NCBI GenBank assembly: GCA_007571225.1
Contig: RKRU01000181.1
Coordinates: forward strand, 1-13,975
Direction of reading: 5' to 3'
Length of the DNA stretch: 13,975 nt
Source of the DNA: Nitrosopumilaceae archaeon
GTDB taxonomy: Archaea > Thermoproteota > Nitrososphaeria > Nitrososphaerales > Nitrosopumilaceae
Part shown: positions 1-5,311 of the stretch, one piece after another
How positions within the stretch are numbered: position 1 is the first letter of the stretch
Layout: the number at the start of each line of letters is the position of its first letter
The notes under the pieces: model-generated
Told to the model about the DNA's origin: nothing
Database searches by the model: none
The model's input: the letters and a program-made list of their open reading frames with translations, nothing else
Made by a program: the position numbers and the translations under genes

Positions 1-8
1 CACTCACG

Positions 9-88
9 TATCGTTTAGGTTAGGCGTGAATATTTTGCGGAATTTATGTCAAGATCAGTCATTCAAGTATGAGGGACTTAGACATTCG
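9..88 (+). repeat. Degenerate family A element (copy A8)
   Basis: The core here reads ggcgtgaatattttgcggaa followed by a tail ending in gatcagtcatt. It aligns base for base, with scattered substitutions, to the core of the intact copies at 2694-2777, 7469-7552 and 9559-9641. A terminal-repeat relic (gggacttagacatt, compared with gggacgtaaacagtt) lies at about 73-87. Its left end resembles the copies at 7440 and 776 (gtttaggttaggcgt). An old, mutated copy. Confidence 0.55.
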
Positions 89-195
89 TGACGTTGTCCA
101 GCTTTTTTATCGATGAAGGGCCGAGATACATGTTGAACATGAAATTTGACATACGGCAGAGTTTATTGATCAGATTATTCCGTATGTATCGGTGA
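82..195 (+). pseudogene. Short unidentified reading frame, possible gene remnant
   Basis: An open frame follows an in-frame TAG at 79-81, with possible starts at GTG 88 and ATG 130, and ends at TGA 193-195. The peptide contains FFIDEGPRYMLNMKFDIRQS and ends LLIRLFRMYR, a protein-like mix of hydrophobic and charged residues. Its stop overlaps the GTG of the next frame as GTGA, the junction also used by the permease genes at 11600. The upstream side is eaten by a degenerate repeat. I recognise no family. It may be part of the same decayed region as the DUF3800-like remnant downstream, or chance. Confidence 0.25.
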
Positions 196-431
196 CAAAC
201 AAAAACAAAATTACAACAGTAGGACAAAACAGAACAACAGTCATGAAGAATGCTGGAGATGAGATCATCCTCCAACACTACCACAAACATGAGACAAGGT
301 GAAGGAAGGTGGGGGGAATGGGACATACACATAATTCGTTTGAAAAACTCAACAGCACATGTAAGAGGATGCTGTCGCTCGGCCACAATGTAGAACTTGC
401 CAGTATTGTTGACAAGATATGGAACGGGTAG
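192..431 (+). pseudogene. Small reading frame interrupted by in-frame TGA
   Basis: From GTG 192 the frame runs 36 codons to TGA 300-302. It then continues in the same frame through ATG 318 to TAG 429-431, giving a 79-residue product if the TGA is read through. The second half (SFEKLNSTCKRMLSLGHNVE, then LASIVDKIWNG) looks like real helical protein. The GTG overlaps the previous stop (GTGA), and ATG 419 of the next frame lies inside its last codons. The simplest reading is a nonsense mutation, for example CGA to TGA, in a decaying gene. The family is not recognised; it could be the middle of the DUF3800-like protein whose C-terminus follows. Confidence 0.35.
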
Positions 432-600
432 TACGGAATGGGTAGTACGGAACTACGAACCCCCCCAAGAGCCCATACTGTAACTCGCCGACTTTTTTGC
501 ATATGCAGCCCTGTTCAAGTACAGAACAGAATGTGCAAAACGGTTCAGATTGGAATTGATCAAAAATACGTTAGTCCAGACAGCAGATATCACAATCTAA
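419..600 (+). pseudogene. C-terminal remnant resembling a DUF3800-type protein
   Basis: Reading from ATG 419 gives MERVVRN and then a stop. If one unit of the 14-bp tandem duplication at 421-448 is removed, the frame continues as NYEPPQEPIL, a TAA at 481-483, then LADFFAYAALFKYRTECAKR and on to TAA 598-600. Restoring CAA (Gln) for the TAA gives ILQLADFFAYA, which resembles the QLADlxAYA signature near the C-terminus of DUF3800 (RNase H-like fold) proteins. That family match is from memory. Both lesions are directly visible. The product would be inactive, and the N-terminal catalytic Asp region is not identifiable. DUF3800 genes are often mobile or defence-linked, which fits the repeat-laden surroundings. 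Confidence 0.45.
421..448 (+). repeat. 14-bp tandem duplication inside a pseudogene
   Basis: The units ggaacgggtagtac (421-434) and ggaatgggtagtac (435-448) are adjacent and differ at one base. Fourteen is not a multiple of three, so the duplication shifts the frame. Removing one unit joins ATG 419 to the downstream DUF3800-like frame. Confidence 0.8.
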
Positions 601-773
601 AAATATATTCATATGATGAATGTCGGTCCCTGCGCCTCAAAGGACGCCTAGCCAGCCATCATTATCGGGATCCTCACCCATACTACGCCAATTGCATACT
701 TAATTGTTCATTATGCGTGGGTGTAAGAGGATCTCCCCCCCACATACAAGCGTCTAGTAGATTTCTAAGTATC
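601..773. other. Gap without convincing genes
   Basis: A longer plus-strand frame crosses this stretch, but its composition (Cys, His, Ser, Tyr and Pro rich) does not look like protein. It also overlaps a different, more protein-like frame before 600. I see no RNA gene here. A purine-poor C-run lies at 734-742. Confidence 0.5.
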
Positions 774-837
774 TCACGCCCGAATGACTGACCCTAGGCA
801 CAAATTTAGTAGATCGTTTACGCCCAACCTAGGCGTG
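774..837 (-). repeat. Degenerate family A element, reverse orientation (A6)
   Basis: On the minus strand the segment reads gggcgtaaacgatctactaa and continues through the diagnostic ttgtgcctagggtcagtcatt core. It is flanked by cacgcc and ggcgtg inverted ends. On its left side it shares a GGTTACCC...CCCAC extension with the partial copy at 7422-7467. It lies about 75 bp upstream of the eS30 start. Confidence 0.6.
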
Positions 838-882
838 TACCGGTGTGGGTAGGGTAACCTCTTGCGCCCCTCAGAACAATAG

Positions 883-890
883 ATACATAA
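883..890 (+). promoter_or_regulatory. TATA-like box of the eS30 gene
   Basis: The sequence atacataa is centred about 26 nt before ATG 913. That spacing puts transcription start at or next to the start codon, so the message is probably leaderless. Confidence 0.55.
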
Positions 891-912
891 ACCCACATGT
901 TCCTGTCCATAC

Positions 913-1095
913 ATGGCAACACACGGTTCGCTTACAAAAGCAGGCAAGGTAAGGGGCCAAACCCCAAAGGTGGAAGGACGCAAGATTGTAGGGACAAACT
1001 CCAGTCTGCGCAACAAGAACAACTTTAGAAAACGGTTCACCTTGGGAAGGTTTCCAGGCCAGAACAAGCCCGGTCAGAGAAGGCGCAGGCGCTAA
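913..1095 (+). CDS. rps30e: 30S ribosomal protein eS30
   Basis: A 60-aa, highly basic small-subunit ribosomal protein. It contains the hallmark blocks HGSLTKAGKVRGQTPKVEGR near the N-terminus and RFTLGRFPGQNKPGQRRRRR at the C-terminus, so the family assignment is secure and the length is normal. In eukaryotes eS30 is made as a fusion to a ubiquitin-like protein (FAU); archaeal versions, as here, are free-standing. The ATG is supported by conserved residues starting at position 2 and by a TATA-like box 26 nt upstream. It appears monocistronic: a degenerate family A repeat lies upstream, and the next gene has its own promoter. A T-rich tract (cttttatctt, 1111-1120) just downstream could end transcription. 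Confidence 0.96.
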   Translation: MATHGSLTKAGKVRGQTPKVEGRKIVGTNSSLRNKNNFRKRFTLGRFPGQNKPGQRRRRR

Positions 1096-1196
1096 TACCG
1101 CCACACATCCCTTTTATCTTCAAACGGCCGACCTGCCACAGGTGCAGGCATCCCCGCTTGTAGTATTCCCACAAAACACTCAGTCCAGTTCAGAAA

Positions 1197-1204
1197 CAAT
1201 ATCT
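1197..1204 (+). promoter_or_regulatory. TATA-like box of the surface-protein gene
   Basis: The sequence caatatct is centred about 27 nt before ATG 1227, giving a probable leaderless start. Confidence 0.45.
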
Positions 1205-1226
1205 AGTAGACATGTAAAGGGTAAAA

Positions 1227-2294
1227 ATGCAACAAAGCACCATACGGCTCATCCACAACGAGACCGTATTGGTCGGAGTGGCGCTTGCAGTGTTGTTGCT
1301 CCTGTTTGCAGCAGAACCCATACTAACAGAATCCTTTGCTCAGGAAACAGGAGGGAACAACGCGGATGCAGGACATTCGGAGACTGATGAACAGCTTGAC
1401 TTTAACACAAACAACAAGGTGTATGCCCCTGCCCACAAGCTCCAGGTGTACGGTAAGGCGCTTCCAGACGAGAACCTGATCGTACGGCTGTTTGCTCCGG
1501 ACGGTTCCATTGCAAAATTTGACCAGATAACAACGGGACATGACGGCACTTACAACTATGACCTGCTTATATGGCCCGAACCCTCCACGAGTTTCGCGTA
1601 TGGCACATATACAGTGGAGGCCATAAGCACCGCCCAGAACGGCATATCGCGCATAATTGACGTAAGGTTCGCCTCCACTACAGAACTGCGCGACGTACCG
1701 ATAGAGAGATCCGTAAACACCCTAGTATTTGCCCCCGAAACTGCCGCAATAAACCAGACATTCAGGGTCTTCGTACAGACCACCAGCGACGGCCTGCTCA
1801 TAGGCAACGAACCGTCCATAATGCTGCAAAGCACGCATGTTCACCTCCCCTCTGGAACCTACGTCCCGCTTGCAGACTCGTTTGAGGCGCTGCACCAGGG
1901 CCTCTTCTTTGTCGACTACATGCCTACAGAGGAGGGAACACACGTGTTTCACGTGGTGGCCTTCAACCACGGAACTACATCACACGGCTCGTCTGCCACA
2001 AACGTGCTGAGCCAAGATCTAGGGGGAATATCAGAGCAGATAATAAAACTGAACTCGGTACTAGACGAGACATCAAACGAGCTTGATGTGCTAAAGAGCG
2101 AGATAGAGGGATTTGACGCCACGCTTGATACTGCAAGCGCAAAGATAGATGACAGTACGGAGACTATCACCACGTCGGTGGCCTTTATCAGGGAAGCATC
2201 ATCACAGCTCAACGCGCTGCTGTTCCCAATTATAGCGTCGATCGGAATTATTGTCGCGCTTCAGATAGCAATAATTGCAAGAAGGCACAGCTGA
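1227..2294 (+). CDS. Secreted membrane-anchored hypothetical protein
   Basis: A 355-aa protein not assignable to a named family by eye. Residues about 12-38 form a hydrophobic signal peptide or anchor (VGVALAVLLLLFAAEPILTE) ending near SFAQ. Residues about 60-255 are rich in beta-prone, Ig-like sequence, such as KLQVYGKALPDENLIVRLFA and YGTYTVEAIS. That pattern is typical of archaeal surface proteins that contain bacterial-Ig or MG2-like sandwiches. Residues about 265-325 are predicted coiled coil (ISEQIIKLNSVLDETSNELD onward). A C-terminal membrane helix (LFPIIASIGIIVALQIAII) is followed by the short basic tail ARRHS. I infer an extracytoplasmic domain on a stalk anchored by the C-terminal helix. 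It has its own TATA-like box and sits 131 bp after eS30. It may interact with S-layer or transport components; the sequence shows no enzymatic motif. Confidence 0.85.
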   Translation: MQQSTIRLIHNETVLVGVALAVLLLLFAAEPILTESFAQETGGNNADAGHSETDEQLDFNTNNKVYAPAHKLQVYGKALPDENLIVRLFAPDGSIAKFDQITTGHDGTYNYDLLIWPEPSTSFAYGTYTVEAISTAQNGISRIIDVRFASTTELRDVPIERSVNTLVFAPETAAINQTFRVFVQTTSDGLLIGNEPSIMLQSTHVHLPSGTYVPLADSFEALHQGLFFVDYMPTEEGTHVFHVVAFNHGTTSHGSSATNVLSQDLGGISEQIIKLNSVLDETSNELDVLKSEIEGFDATLDTASAKIDDSTETITTSVAFIREASSQLNALLFPIIASIGIIVALQIAIIARRHS

Positions 2295-2381
2295 TGCAGA
2301 GGTGTCCTTGTAAACATGATAGTCCCATAGTAATTGTTTGCAGGTAGACGCAAGAATCAATCGGTTACACCAAGGCTGCCA

Positions 2382-2494
2382 CAGTTGAAAGATGGCCGCC
2401 GCAACAGGATATGCTGCGGCTAGTCTCACCTTCGCGCATTACTACTGACATAACCAGTTGAAAGATGGCCGCCGCAACAGGATATGCTGCGGCT
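2382..2494 (+). repeat. Pair of perfect 40-bp direct repeats with internal hairpins
   Basis: Copies at 2382-2421 and 2455-2494 are identical over 40 bp, starting cagttgaaagatggccgccg and ending tatgctgcggct, with 33 bp between them. Each contains a near-palindrome in which gccgc(c)gca pairs with tgc(t)gcggc, a stem of about 9 bp with one mismatch. The second copy runs straight into a family B motif (ctctctccagaatg). This is a recent local duplication, or two copies of a small mobile hairpin. Confidence 0.85.
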
Positions 2495-2549
2495 CTCTCC
2501 AGAATGCGGGTGTTGGCTAGTCTCAGACGGATGCTGGCTAGTCTCAGAC
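2493..2549 (+). repeat. Family B motif with 21-bp tandem duplication
   Basis: The family B motif ctctctccagaatgcggg starts at 2493. Its tail is duplicated in tandem: 2508-2528 (gggtgttggctagtctcaga plus c) and 2529-2549 (ggatgctggctagtctcaga plus c), differing at two positions. Confidence 0.75.
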
Positions 2550-2603
2550 AATATCACTTCTAGTGATAAACGTGCTTAGTCATGTTTGGCTAATTTACTG
2601 CAA

Positions 2604-2635
2604 GTTCTCTCCAGAATACGGGTGCTGGCTAGTCA
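2604..2635 (+). repeat. Family B motif, left-arm orientation
   Basis: Reads ttctctccagaatacgggtg then ctggctagtc. It pairs in inverted orientation with the motif at 2905-2923, enclosing family A copies 2694-2777 and 2789-2843. Confidence 0.65.
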
Positions 2636-2693
2636 TATGATATTAGTTTGTAAGGGTTACCCACTTTACAAGCACCCAGCATCCGTCTAGGTC

Positions 2694-2777
2694 GTAACTG
2701 TTTACGTCCAATGTAAGCAATTTGCCAAATTTGTGCCTAGAATCGGTCATTTAGGTGTGGGGGACGTAAACAGTTAC
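2694..2777 (+). repeat. Family A MITE-like element, full length (A1)
   Basis: An 84-bp element with terminal inverted repeats gtaactgtttacgtcc and ggacgtaaacagttac and a non-palindromic core (gcaatttgccaaatttgtgc, then ctagaatcggtcatt). The flanking octamers are tctaggtc (2686-2693) and tttaggtc (2778-2785). They match at 7 of 8 bases and suggest an 8-bp target-site duplication. It encodes no protein, so any movement would need a transposase supplied elsewhere. Confidence 0.85.
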
Positions 2778-2788
2778 TTTAGGTCTTT

Positions 2789-2843
2789 CATACCAAAATA
2801 ACTGATCCCAAGCACAAATTCGATAGATTGTTTACGCCGAGAT
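2789..2843 (-). repeat. Degenerate family A element, reverse orientation (A7)
   Basis: The minus strand reads ggcgtaaacaatctatcgaa and continues with ttgtgcttgggatcagttatttt, matching the family A core. Its terminal relic (gacctaaa on the minus strand) coincides with the flanking octamer of A1, so A1 seems to have inserted into the end of this older copy. Confidence 0.6.
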
Positions 2844-2864
2844 TGTGTTGTAGATTAGGATCTG

Positions 2865-2924
2865 CCATATTTTTGACAAAATCATTATCTGAGATGGGCA
2901 GAGACTCGCATTCTAGAGAGAATC
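2865..2924 (+). repeat. Family C repeat, copy 1
   Basis: A segment of about 60 bp beginning ccatatttttgacaaaatca and ending ctagagagaatc. It is closely matched on the minus strand at 10196-10255. It ends in a family B motif, so C may be an extended form of B. Confidence 0.75.
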
Positions 2925-2955
2925 ATATCTAGCATCCCGCATTATAGAGAGAGCC
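2905..2955 (-). repeat. Two family B motifs, right-arm orientation
   Basis: ctcgcattctagagagaat (2905-2923) and gcattatagagagagcc (2939-2955) are reverse-complement forms of the TTCTCTCCAGAATACG motif. The second lies just upstream of the small frame-shifted gene at 2990. Confidence 0.6.
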
Positions 2956-2989
2956 GTGATTTATCTTCAGGTTTTGTACATACAACCGC

Positions 2990-3248
2990 ATGTCAAAGTC
3001 AAGAGAAGTTATCGAGTTTGGGTGCAAAATCGCAGACGATATTGAGCATCTCGATCCAGTTGGCGCAAGGGCAATACGAAAATGTGCGGATGCCATAGAG
3101 CGATACACCGACGAGTTTGATACACATGTTGGACGATCTAGACCGCGAATACAATCTTAAACTTAATGAACATACACGCGAAACAAGACTGTATGCCAAA
3201 ATACTCGCGTTGAAGGGTATCCCGTATATAGATCATTTAATTGGGTAA
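2990..3248 (+). pseudogene. Small gene split by a frame change (or two overlapping small genes)
   Basis: Frame 1 runs from ATG 2990 to TAA 3158-3160 (56 aa). Its first 46 residues are protein-like (REVIEFGCKIADDIEHLDPV, then a helix ending IERYTDEFDTH), but the last ten are not. Frame 2, open from 3099 with ATG 3126, ends at TAA 3246-3248 (40 aa) and contains LDDLDREYNLKLNEHTRETR and LYAKILALKGIPYIDHLIG. Joining the frames near 3124 gives a continuous helical protein of about 86 residues. A TATA-like gatttatc at 2958-2965 sits about 28 nt before ATG 2990. The explanation is a frameshift mutation, a sequencing error, or true overlapping genes. No family is recognised. Confidence 0.55.
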
Positions 3249-3331
3249 TAACTGCCTCTAAACCATCTACACATACTGAAAATCACTTCTCTGACTACTG
3301 GCTGTGATCAGGTTGGGTTGGACATAAACAA

Positions 3332-3368
3332 CTGGCTAGCACCTTGTATTCTGGAGAAAACCTTCTCC
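3332..3368 (-). repeat. Family B motif plus short hairpin upstream of the JAMM gene
   Basis: ctggctagcaccttgtattc followed by tggagaaaacct is the reverse complement of the TTCTCTCCAGAATACGGGTG-CTGGCTAG motif. Overlapping it, ggagaa (3353-3358) and ttctcc (3363-3368) make a perfect 6-bp stem with a 4-nt loop, 26 bp upstream of the TATA-like box of the next gene. Confidence 0.5.
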
Positions 3369-3393
3369 GACTCCGCCCATAAGAGCCATACCA

Positions 3394-3399
3394 TTTAAA
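3394..3399 (+). promoter_or_regulatory. TATA-like box of the JAMM protease gene
   Basis: tttaaa is centred about 26 nt before ATG 3422, giving a probable leaderless start. Confidence 0.5.
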
Positions 3400-3421
3400 C
3401 CGGCAGCACCGAAGATAGTGT

Positions 3422-3838
3422 ATGTTCTTCAAGAAGATAAAGATCGAGCGCAAGGTGATATTAAAACGGGAGGTACTAGACAGTATACTCTCGTACTGCC
3501 AGATCAAGCATCCAAACGAGGCGGTCCTAATACTGAAGGGCAAGTCGAAAAATGGTACCATAACAGTAGACGGTCTTGTAATACCACCGTTCAGCCACTC
3601 AGGGCCCACCTTTGCAGGATTCCCACATTCGTTTCTGCCATTTGATATGAGCTATGTGGGCATGGTACACTCGCATCCCAGCGGGCCTGCAAAACCGTCC
3701 ATTACAGACCTGCACAACTTTTTCGGACTCGTCTCTGTGATTGTCGGGTATCCGTATGAGGAAAAGTCGGTGTTTGCATGGGACAGTTCGGGAAGAACGA
3801 TTCCACTCACAATAACGCCCGAAACACCACCCTCCTGA
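3422..3838 (+). CDS. JAB1/MPN/Mov34 (JAMM) metalloprotease
   Basis: A 138-aa single-domain JAMM protein. The zinc-site signature is complete: Glu33 (NEAVLIL), then His83 and His85 in HSHPSGPAKPSITD, with Ser93 and Asp96. All catalytic residues expected of an active isopeptidase of the Rpn11/AMSH/CSN5 class are present. In archaea such enzymes cleave ubiquitin-like SAMP/Urm1-type modifiers from target proteins, or process sulfur-carrier proteins. Which applies here cannot be told, because no ubiquitin-like protein, E1 or proteasome gene is in the window. It has no signal peptide or membrane helix, so it should be cytoplasmic. The length is normal for archaeal stand-alone JAMM proteins. The ATG is supported by a TATA-like box 26 nt upstream. 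It is probably monocistronic; a T7 tract lies about 115 bp after the stop. Confidence 0.92.
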   Translation: MFFKKIKIERKVILKREVLDSILSYCQIKHPNEAVLILKGKSKNGTITVDGLVIPPFSHSGPTFAGFPHSFLPFDMSYVGMVHSHPSGPAKPSITDLHNFFGLVSVIVGYPYEEKSVFAWDSSGRTIPLTITPETPPS

Positions 3839-3951
3839 CGGACATCATATACATGCCGTACGGTGCAAGCGAGACCGCATACAGGAAACAGGAAACAGGC
3901 AGTCAGGCGCCATGACCCGATAAAGCGCATACCATATGAACACCGTCTATC

Positions 3952-3958
3952 TTTTTTT
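3952..3958 (+). terminator. Possible T-tract terminator after the JAMM gene
   Basis: A run of seven T about 115 bp after the stop at 3838. Archaeal transcription often ends at such tracts without a hairpin. Confidence 0.3.
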
Positions 3959-4011
3959 CCGTCCCGGGAACAAAAGACCTGTTGCTGATTAGTTTTGGCA
4001 GGCTGCAGGTA

Positions 4012-4036
4012 CTGTTGAACAGATTCTGTTTAACAG
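4012..4036. promoter_or_regulatory. Paired 11-bp palindromes, candidate operator
   Basis: ctgttgaacag (4012-4022) and ctgtttaacag (4026-4036) are each palindromic around one central base and separated by 3 bp. They lie about 105 bp upstream of the TATA-like box of the winged-helix gene. The arrangement resembles a tandem operator for a dimeric regulator; autoregulation by that gene is an inference only. Confidence 0.4.
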
Positions 4037-4138
4037 GGCAGGCTCCACATGACAGAAGCAGGCCAGGCCTGCCTTTACAGGCCACACTACCTAATGGCAT
4101 GGCCTGCCATACTCAGTATTATCCCATCGGATAAAGAA

Positions 4139-4146
4139 TGATATTT
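4139..4146 (+). promoter_or_regulatory. TATA-like box of the winged-helix gene
   Basis: tgatattt is centred about 25 nt before ATG 4167, giving a probable leaderless start. Confidence 0.45.
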
Positions 4147-4166
4147 GCGCATCTACAACTGCACAC

Positions 4167-4817
4167 ATGCGATTGCTGGGCACAATCGATCTTGAGATCC
4201 TGCATGTGGCAGTTGCAAACGGCGGCACGATAAATGAATCACATATGGAAGACTCTCAGTTGAAACGGCTCGGGGTGGGAAGAATACTTGACGCCTTGGC
4301 GTCTCTAAGAGACAGAGATATGCTGGTCCTCAACCGAGATGGCTCGTTTTTGATGACCGATGCTGCACGAAACACGCTTTGGAACGACGGCATACCGCTC
4401 TGGGCAAGAATTCTGCGCCTGCTAGAGGTCAGGCCGTGCAGTCCTGTAGAAATTTCTACCATACTACAGGTGCAGGAGCATGACGAAACGTATGGGCTGC
4501 TTGACGAGCTGCAGAAGCGGCGGTTTATAATGATCACCCCGCAGATACGCGATGGCAGGCCGGAGAAGATCTACGAGATACTGCCCGAGGGCATAGACAG
4601 GCTTGCCAAATCTGAGGGAGCAGGGTTGTCGGTGGCACGCATGCCGAGTGGTCCTAGTGTACTTGGCACGATAGACGACATATCCGGCATGATAGAAGAG
4701 TCGCAGACATTGTCCTCAGAAGAAAAGCGCATGATAGGCGGCAAGATCTCTGGACTGCGCAGTATGCTTGAAGAGTCGACGGCGCGCGACACAAGCAGAC
4801 ATGATCAAGATAAATAG
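4167..4817 (+). CDS. Winged helix-turn-helix protein (predicted regulator)
   Basis: A 216-aa soluble protein. Two wHTH-like segments can be seen. Residues about 5-70 (ILHVAVANGGTINESHMEDS, then a recognition-like helix and the turn DMLVLNRDGSFLMTDAA) form the first. Residues about 78-150 (LWARILRLLEVRPCSPVEIS, then LLDELQKRRFIMITPQ and RDGRPEKIYEILPEG) form the second. The second has the classic helix, helix, strand-wing order of MarR/PadR-like folds. The C-terminal 60 residues carry a charged helix (SSEEKRMIGGKISGLRSMLE) that may dimerise. No ligand site is evident. Nearby palindromes at 4012-4036 could be its target. The downstream palindrome at 4829-4870 probably ends the transcript. Confident as a DNA-binding-type fold; the regulon is unknown. 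Confidence 0.78.
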   Translation: MRLLGTIDLEILHVAVANGGTINESHMEDSQLKRLGVGRILDALASLRDRDMLVLNRDGSFLMTDAARNTLWNDGIPLWARILRLLEVRPCSPVEISTILQVQEHDETYGLLDELQKRRFIMITPQIRDGRPEKIYEILPEGIDRLAKSEGAGLSVARMPSGPSVLGTIDDISGMIEESQTLSSEEKRMIGGKISGLRSMLEESTARDTSRHDQDK

Positions 4818-4828
4818 CCGCCTAACGG

Positions 4829-4875
4829 AATTGTTTACGTTCAACATAATTGACTAATTAGTAAACAATTTTTGG
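4829..4875 (+). terminator. Inverted repeat with T-tract after the winged-helix gene
   Basis: aattgtttac (4829-4838) and gtaaacaatt (4861-4870) are perfect 10-bp inverted arms with a 22-bp spacer, followed directly by TTT. It lies 12 bp after the stop at 4817. The arms contain the GTTTAC/GTAAAC word that dominates family A, so it could be a derivative of that repeat now used as a terminator. Confidence 0.5.
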
Positions 4876-4883
4876 CATATGTG

Positions 4884-4891
4884 GTATTAAC
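4884..4891 (+). promoter_or_regulatory. TATA-like box of the coiled-coil gene
   Basis: gtattaac is centred about 26 nt before ATG 4913. A better-looking TATA (tctataaag, 4900-4908) is only 5 nt before the ATG. If that one is used, transcription would start inside the gene and the true start could be GTG 4922 or later. Confidence 0.35.
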
Positions 4892-4912
4892 TGTACAACT
4901 CTATAAAGAAGC

Positions 4913-5311
4913 ATGGTAGACGTGACGGGTCAGACATTACAGGATGAAATTGCCCGCGTTCAAGCGGAAGTCAAAAAATATCGCGGCCTGCTTGAAGCAG
5001 AGCGCCACCATACGAATCAGTTGCGATCACAGTTGGAGGAAGTCAAAAAATATCGCGGCCTGCTTGAAGAGTCACTTGACGTTATTAAATACAATAGTGA
5101 AAAGATATCACGCTTGGTGAGCAACAGAGAGTGGCTGCAAAAGGAGCTGAAGATGCGCGACGCCCGCCTCAAATATTACGAGAATTTCAACAGCCCGTCG
5201 TCACAGAACTTCATGCCGACAAGGACGCGCAAGCGAGCCGCCCACAAGCCTTCCTCCGAACATAAAAAAACTAGACGGCGTCCCGGGCACAAGAGGGTCT
5301 CGCACGGCTGA
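4913..5311 (+). CDS. Coiled-coil protein with basic C-terminal tail
   Basis: A 132-aa hypothetical. Residues about 7-85 are a long charged helix, predicted coiled coil. They contain a 24-residue duplication in which EVKKYRGLLE appears twice (from about residues 19 and 43), coded by a perfect 32-bp repeat. Residues about 100-132 are strongly basic (TRKRAAHKPSSEHKKTRRRP then GHKRVSHG), like a nucleic-acid-binding tail. There is no enzymatic motif. It is convergent with the SNF2 gene. After its TGA (5309-5311) the same frame stays open for 68 more codons, to a TAA inside a family A terminus at 5516, so the gene may once have been longer. Candidate roles are DNA or RNA binding, or an architectural function; none is proven. 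Confidence 0.7.
   Translation: MVDVTGQTLQDEIARVQAEVKKYRGLLEAERHHTNQLRSQLEEVKKYRGLLEESLDVIKYNSEKISRLVSNREWLQKELKMRDARLKYYENFNSPSSQNFMPTRTRKRAAHKPSSEHKKTRRRPGHKRVSHG
4966..5069 (+). repeat. Perfect 32-bp direct repeat inside the coiled-coil gene
   Basis: 4966-4997 and 5038-5069 are identical (ggaagtcaaaaaatatcgcg, then gcctgcttgaag), with a 72-bp period of exactly 24 codons. No synonymous drift is seen within the repeat, so the duplication is recent or maintained by conversion. Confidence 0.9.

Larger units (their letters stand above)
3839..4138. other. Palindrome-rich gap between the JAMM and winged-helix genes
   Basis: No convincing gene on either strand; a 65-codon minus-strand frame has no protein-like character. 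The stretch contains tandem aggaaac units (3881-3896), a T7 run (3952-3958), two adjacent CTGTT-n-AACAG palindromes (4012-4036), a GCAGGCC-a-GGCCTGC palindrome (4058-4072) and an atggca/tgccat hairpin (4095-4111). The motif ggcaggc or its complement gcctgcc recurs within 3997-4108. This could be an operator region or a structured RNA. Confidence 0.5.

Noticed and set aside
78..386. 102-codon minus-strand frame
   Set aside because: Antisense to the small plus-strand frames at 82-431. The Cys/Val/Phe-rich product looks like a shadow of AT-rich DNA.
438..791. 117-codon plus-strand frame
   Set aside because: Low-complexity Cys/His/Ser/Tyr/Pro-rich product. It overlaps the more protein-like DUF3800-like frame and runs into a family A repeat.
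774..1104. Minus-strand frames antisense to eS30
   Set aside because: They lie opposite the secure eS30 gene and a family A repeat, with no protein character of their own.
3839..4138. tRNA or other standard RNA gene in the palindrome-rich gap
   Set aside because: I found no T-loop (GTTCRAATC-like), acceptor pairing or CCA-proximal stem, so only a generic structured region can be claimed.
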